From assembly GCA_008081305.1 (NCBI GenBank), contig VMCP01000104.1, positions 1 to 15,068 on the forward strand: a stretch of 15,068 nt of DNA, in the 5' to 3' direction. Origin of the DNA: Bacteroidota bacterium. Lineage in GTDB: Bacteria > Bacteroidota > Bacteroidia > NS11-12g > UBA955. The notes below the pieces were generated by a model. It saw nothing but the letters and a program-made list of their open reading frames with translations. It ran no database searches and was not told the origin of the DNA. Position numbers and translations under genes: made by a program. Positions within the stretch are counted from its first letter, which is position 1. Each line of letters starts with the position of its first letter. This document shows positions 14,255 to 15,068 of this stretch, piece by piece.

Positions 14255-15037
14255 ATGGAACTGACGTGTGTTTTGTACGAAAAGATTGGCTCAACTGCCC
14301 ATGTAACCTTGAATAGACCGGATGTGTTCAATGCATTCAATGATGAACAGAGCTATGAACTACAGTCGGTTTTTAAGGATATCAAAAGGGACAAAGAAAT
14401 ACGTGTTGTAGTGCTAACAGGTGCAGGTAAAGCGTTTTGTAGCGGTCAAGATCTAAAAGCCATTGCTAATTCTAAAAATCGTTCCTTATCCGATAGTTTG
14501 TACAAACGTTACAACCCTATCATCAAAGCCATGCGTGAACTTCCTAAGCCCATTATCTGTAAACTAAACGGAGTAGCAGCTGGGGCAGGTGCTTCATTGG
14601 CTCTGGCTTGCGATTTTATTGTGGCTCATGAAAAAGCATCCTTAATTGAGGTTTTTGTTAATGTCGGACTTGTCCCAGATAGTGGAAGTTCGTACTTCCT
14701 GCCGAAAGCTATTAGTCCTGCACGCGCTTTCGAGATGGCAACCATGGCACCAAAAATAAAGGCTCAGCAAGCTTTGGAATGGGGTTTGATTAACCGTGTT
14801 TGTAACGATGAAAACTTTGATTCTACCATCTCCGAAATAGCCGAGTATTATTCAAAAGCACCCACAAAATCAATCGGAATGATAAAGAAGATGCTGAATA
14901 AAGCCCAGCATTCTGATTTGGATACCATGCTTCAATACGAAGCCTTTTGTCAAGAAATCGCCGGAAAATCTGCAGATTACAAAGAAGGTGTTGCTGCCTT
15001 CAATGAAAAGCGTAAACCTAACTTTAAGGGAGAGTAA
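14255..15037 (+). CDS. enoyl-CoA hydratase/isomerase (crotonase) family protein, isomerase-like active site, PaaG-related
   Basis: A 260-residue crotonase-fold enzyme acting on an acyl-CoA; these work as trimers or hexamers in the cytoplasm. Fold signatures are VTLNRPDVFNAFN near the N-terminus, the first oxyanion-hole strand TGAGKAFCSGQDL, and the second oxyanion-hole segment GVAAGAGASLALACDF (residues 107-122, hole near Gly112). Of the two catalytic acids of true hydratases (Glu144/Glu164 in rat crotonase), the first is absent: Ser114 stands in a place where hydratases usually have Glu. The second position is Asp142 in GLVPDSGSSYFLP. A single Asp in GLVPDSG is characteristic of PaaG-type 2-(1,2-epoxy-1,2-dihydrophenyl)acetyl-CoA isomerases and some delta3,delta2-enoyl-CoA isomerases. 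No other paa or beta-oxidation gene is visible nearby, so I give no symbol. A heptamer repeat array begins 1 nt after the stop codon. Confidence 0.88.
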   Translation: MELTCVLYEKIGSTAHVTLNRPDVFNAFNDEQSYELQSVFKDIKRDKEIRVVVLTGAGKAFCSGQDLKAIANSKNRSLSDSLYKRYNPIIKAMRELPKPIICKLNGVAAGAGASLALACDFIVAHEKASLIEVFVNVGLVPDSGSSYFLPKAISPARAFEMATMAPKIKAQQALEWGLINRVCNDENFDSTISEIAEYYSKAPTKSIGMIKKMLNKAQHSDLDTMLQYEAFCQEIAGKSADYKEGVAAFNEKRKPNFKGE

Positions 15038-15038
15038 A

Positions 15039-15068
15039 CTTTGGTTTCTGGTAACTGGTTTCTGGTCG
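15039..15068 (-). repeat. degenerate 7-bp tandem repeat (consensus ACyAGAA), second copy, cut by the window edge
   Basis: Read on the - strand from 15066: ACCAGAA, ACCAGTT, ACCAGAA, ACCAAAG, again in exact 7-nt phase. The two edge bases (CG) before these would fit the end of an ACCAGCG unit, as found just before ACCAGAA in the array at 7253-7315. It shares TTGGTTTCT (15041-15049) with the complement of 7305-7313, and CGACCAGAAAC (11 bases) with 7293-7303. It begins 1 nt after the preceding stop codon and probably continues beyond the window. Confidence 0.7.

Noticed and set aside
1..15068. Mobile element, prophage or recent transfer
   Set aside because: No transposase, integrase, terminal repeats or target duplications seen, and gene content and base composition look uniform by eye.

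Overview
The window looks like a chromosomal housekeeping region of a Bacteroidota bacterium, probably a Flavobacteriales-like lineage. The phylum call is firm and the order is inference. Supporting it are a STN-type TonB-dependent receptor paired with a DUF4249 lipoprotein, a DUF3822-rsmD-coaD cluster, and -7 promoter boxes of the Bacteroidota type (TAnnTTTG) in front of several genes. Shine-Dalgarno sequences are not evident and the DNA is moderately AT-rich. I see no RNA gene, insertion sequence, prophage or CRISPR array, and no gene-free stretch longer than about 130 bases.

Layout. At the left edge is the N-terminal 209 codons of purK (- strand), divergent from a CNNM/CBS/CorC-type membrane protein (+). 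Next, reading leftward, is a three-gene envelope operon: a DUF4197 lipoprotein, a TonB-dependent receptor and a DUF4249 lipoprotein. The last two appear to use TTG start codons. Divergent from it is an AlkD-type DNA glycosylase. Beyond a degenerate 7-bp tandem repeat lies pyrE (-), whose ATG shares a CATG palindrome with the ATG of a divergent NUDIX hydrolase (+). The NUDIX gene abuts, tail to tail, a leftward cluster DUF3822-rsmD-coaD with overlapping genes. A rightward pair follows: an exported M1 metallopeptidase carrying a C-terminal outer-membrane beta-barrel with Omp85-like motifs, and a polytopic membrane protein with no gap between them. An enoyl-CoA hydratase/isomerase-family gene closes the window, followed directly by a second copy of the 7-bp tandem repeat.

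How the genes relate. Most are core metabolism or maintenance: purine and pyrimidine synthesis (purK, pyrE), coenzyme A synthesis (coaD), 16S rRNA methylation (rsmD) and base-excision repair (AlkD). The envelope modules are more distinctive. They are a TonB-dependent uptake system with a lipoprotein partner and unknown cargo, and a peptidase that appears physically fused to its own outer-membrane barrel.

The main leads are five: the M1 peptidase-barrel fusion; two heptamer arrays placed in the same orientation right after stop codons; the pyrE/NUDIX start-codon overlap with a -7 box inside each opposing gene; a recurrent -7 box only 4 to 7 nt before ATG, which predicts leaderless or near-leaderless transcripts; and consecutive TTG starts in the receptor operon. 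Genes are packed very tightly: two convergent pairs have overlapping or abutting stop codons.
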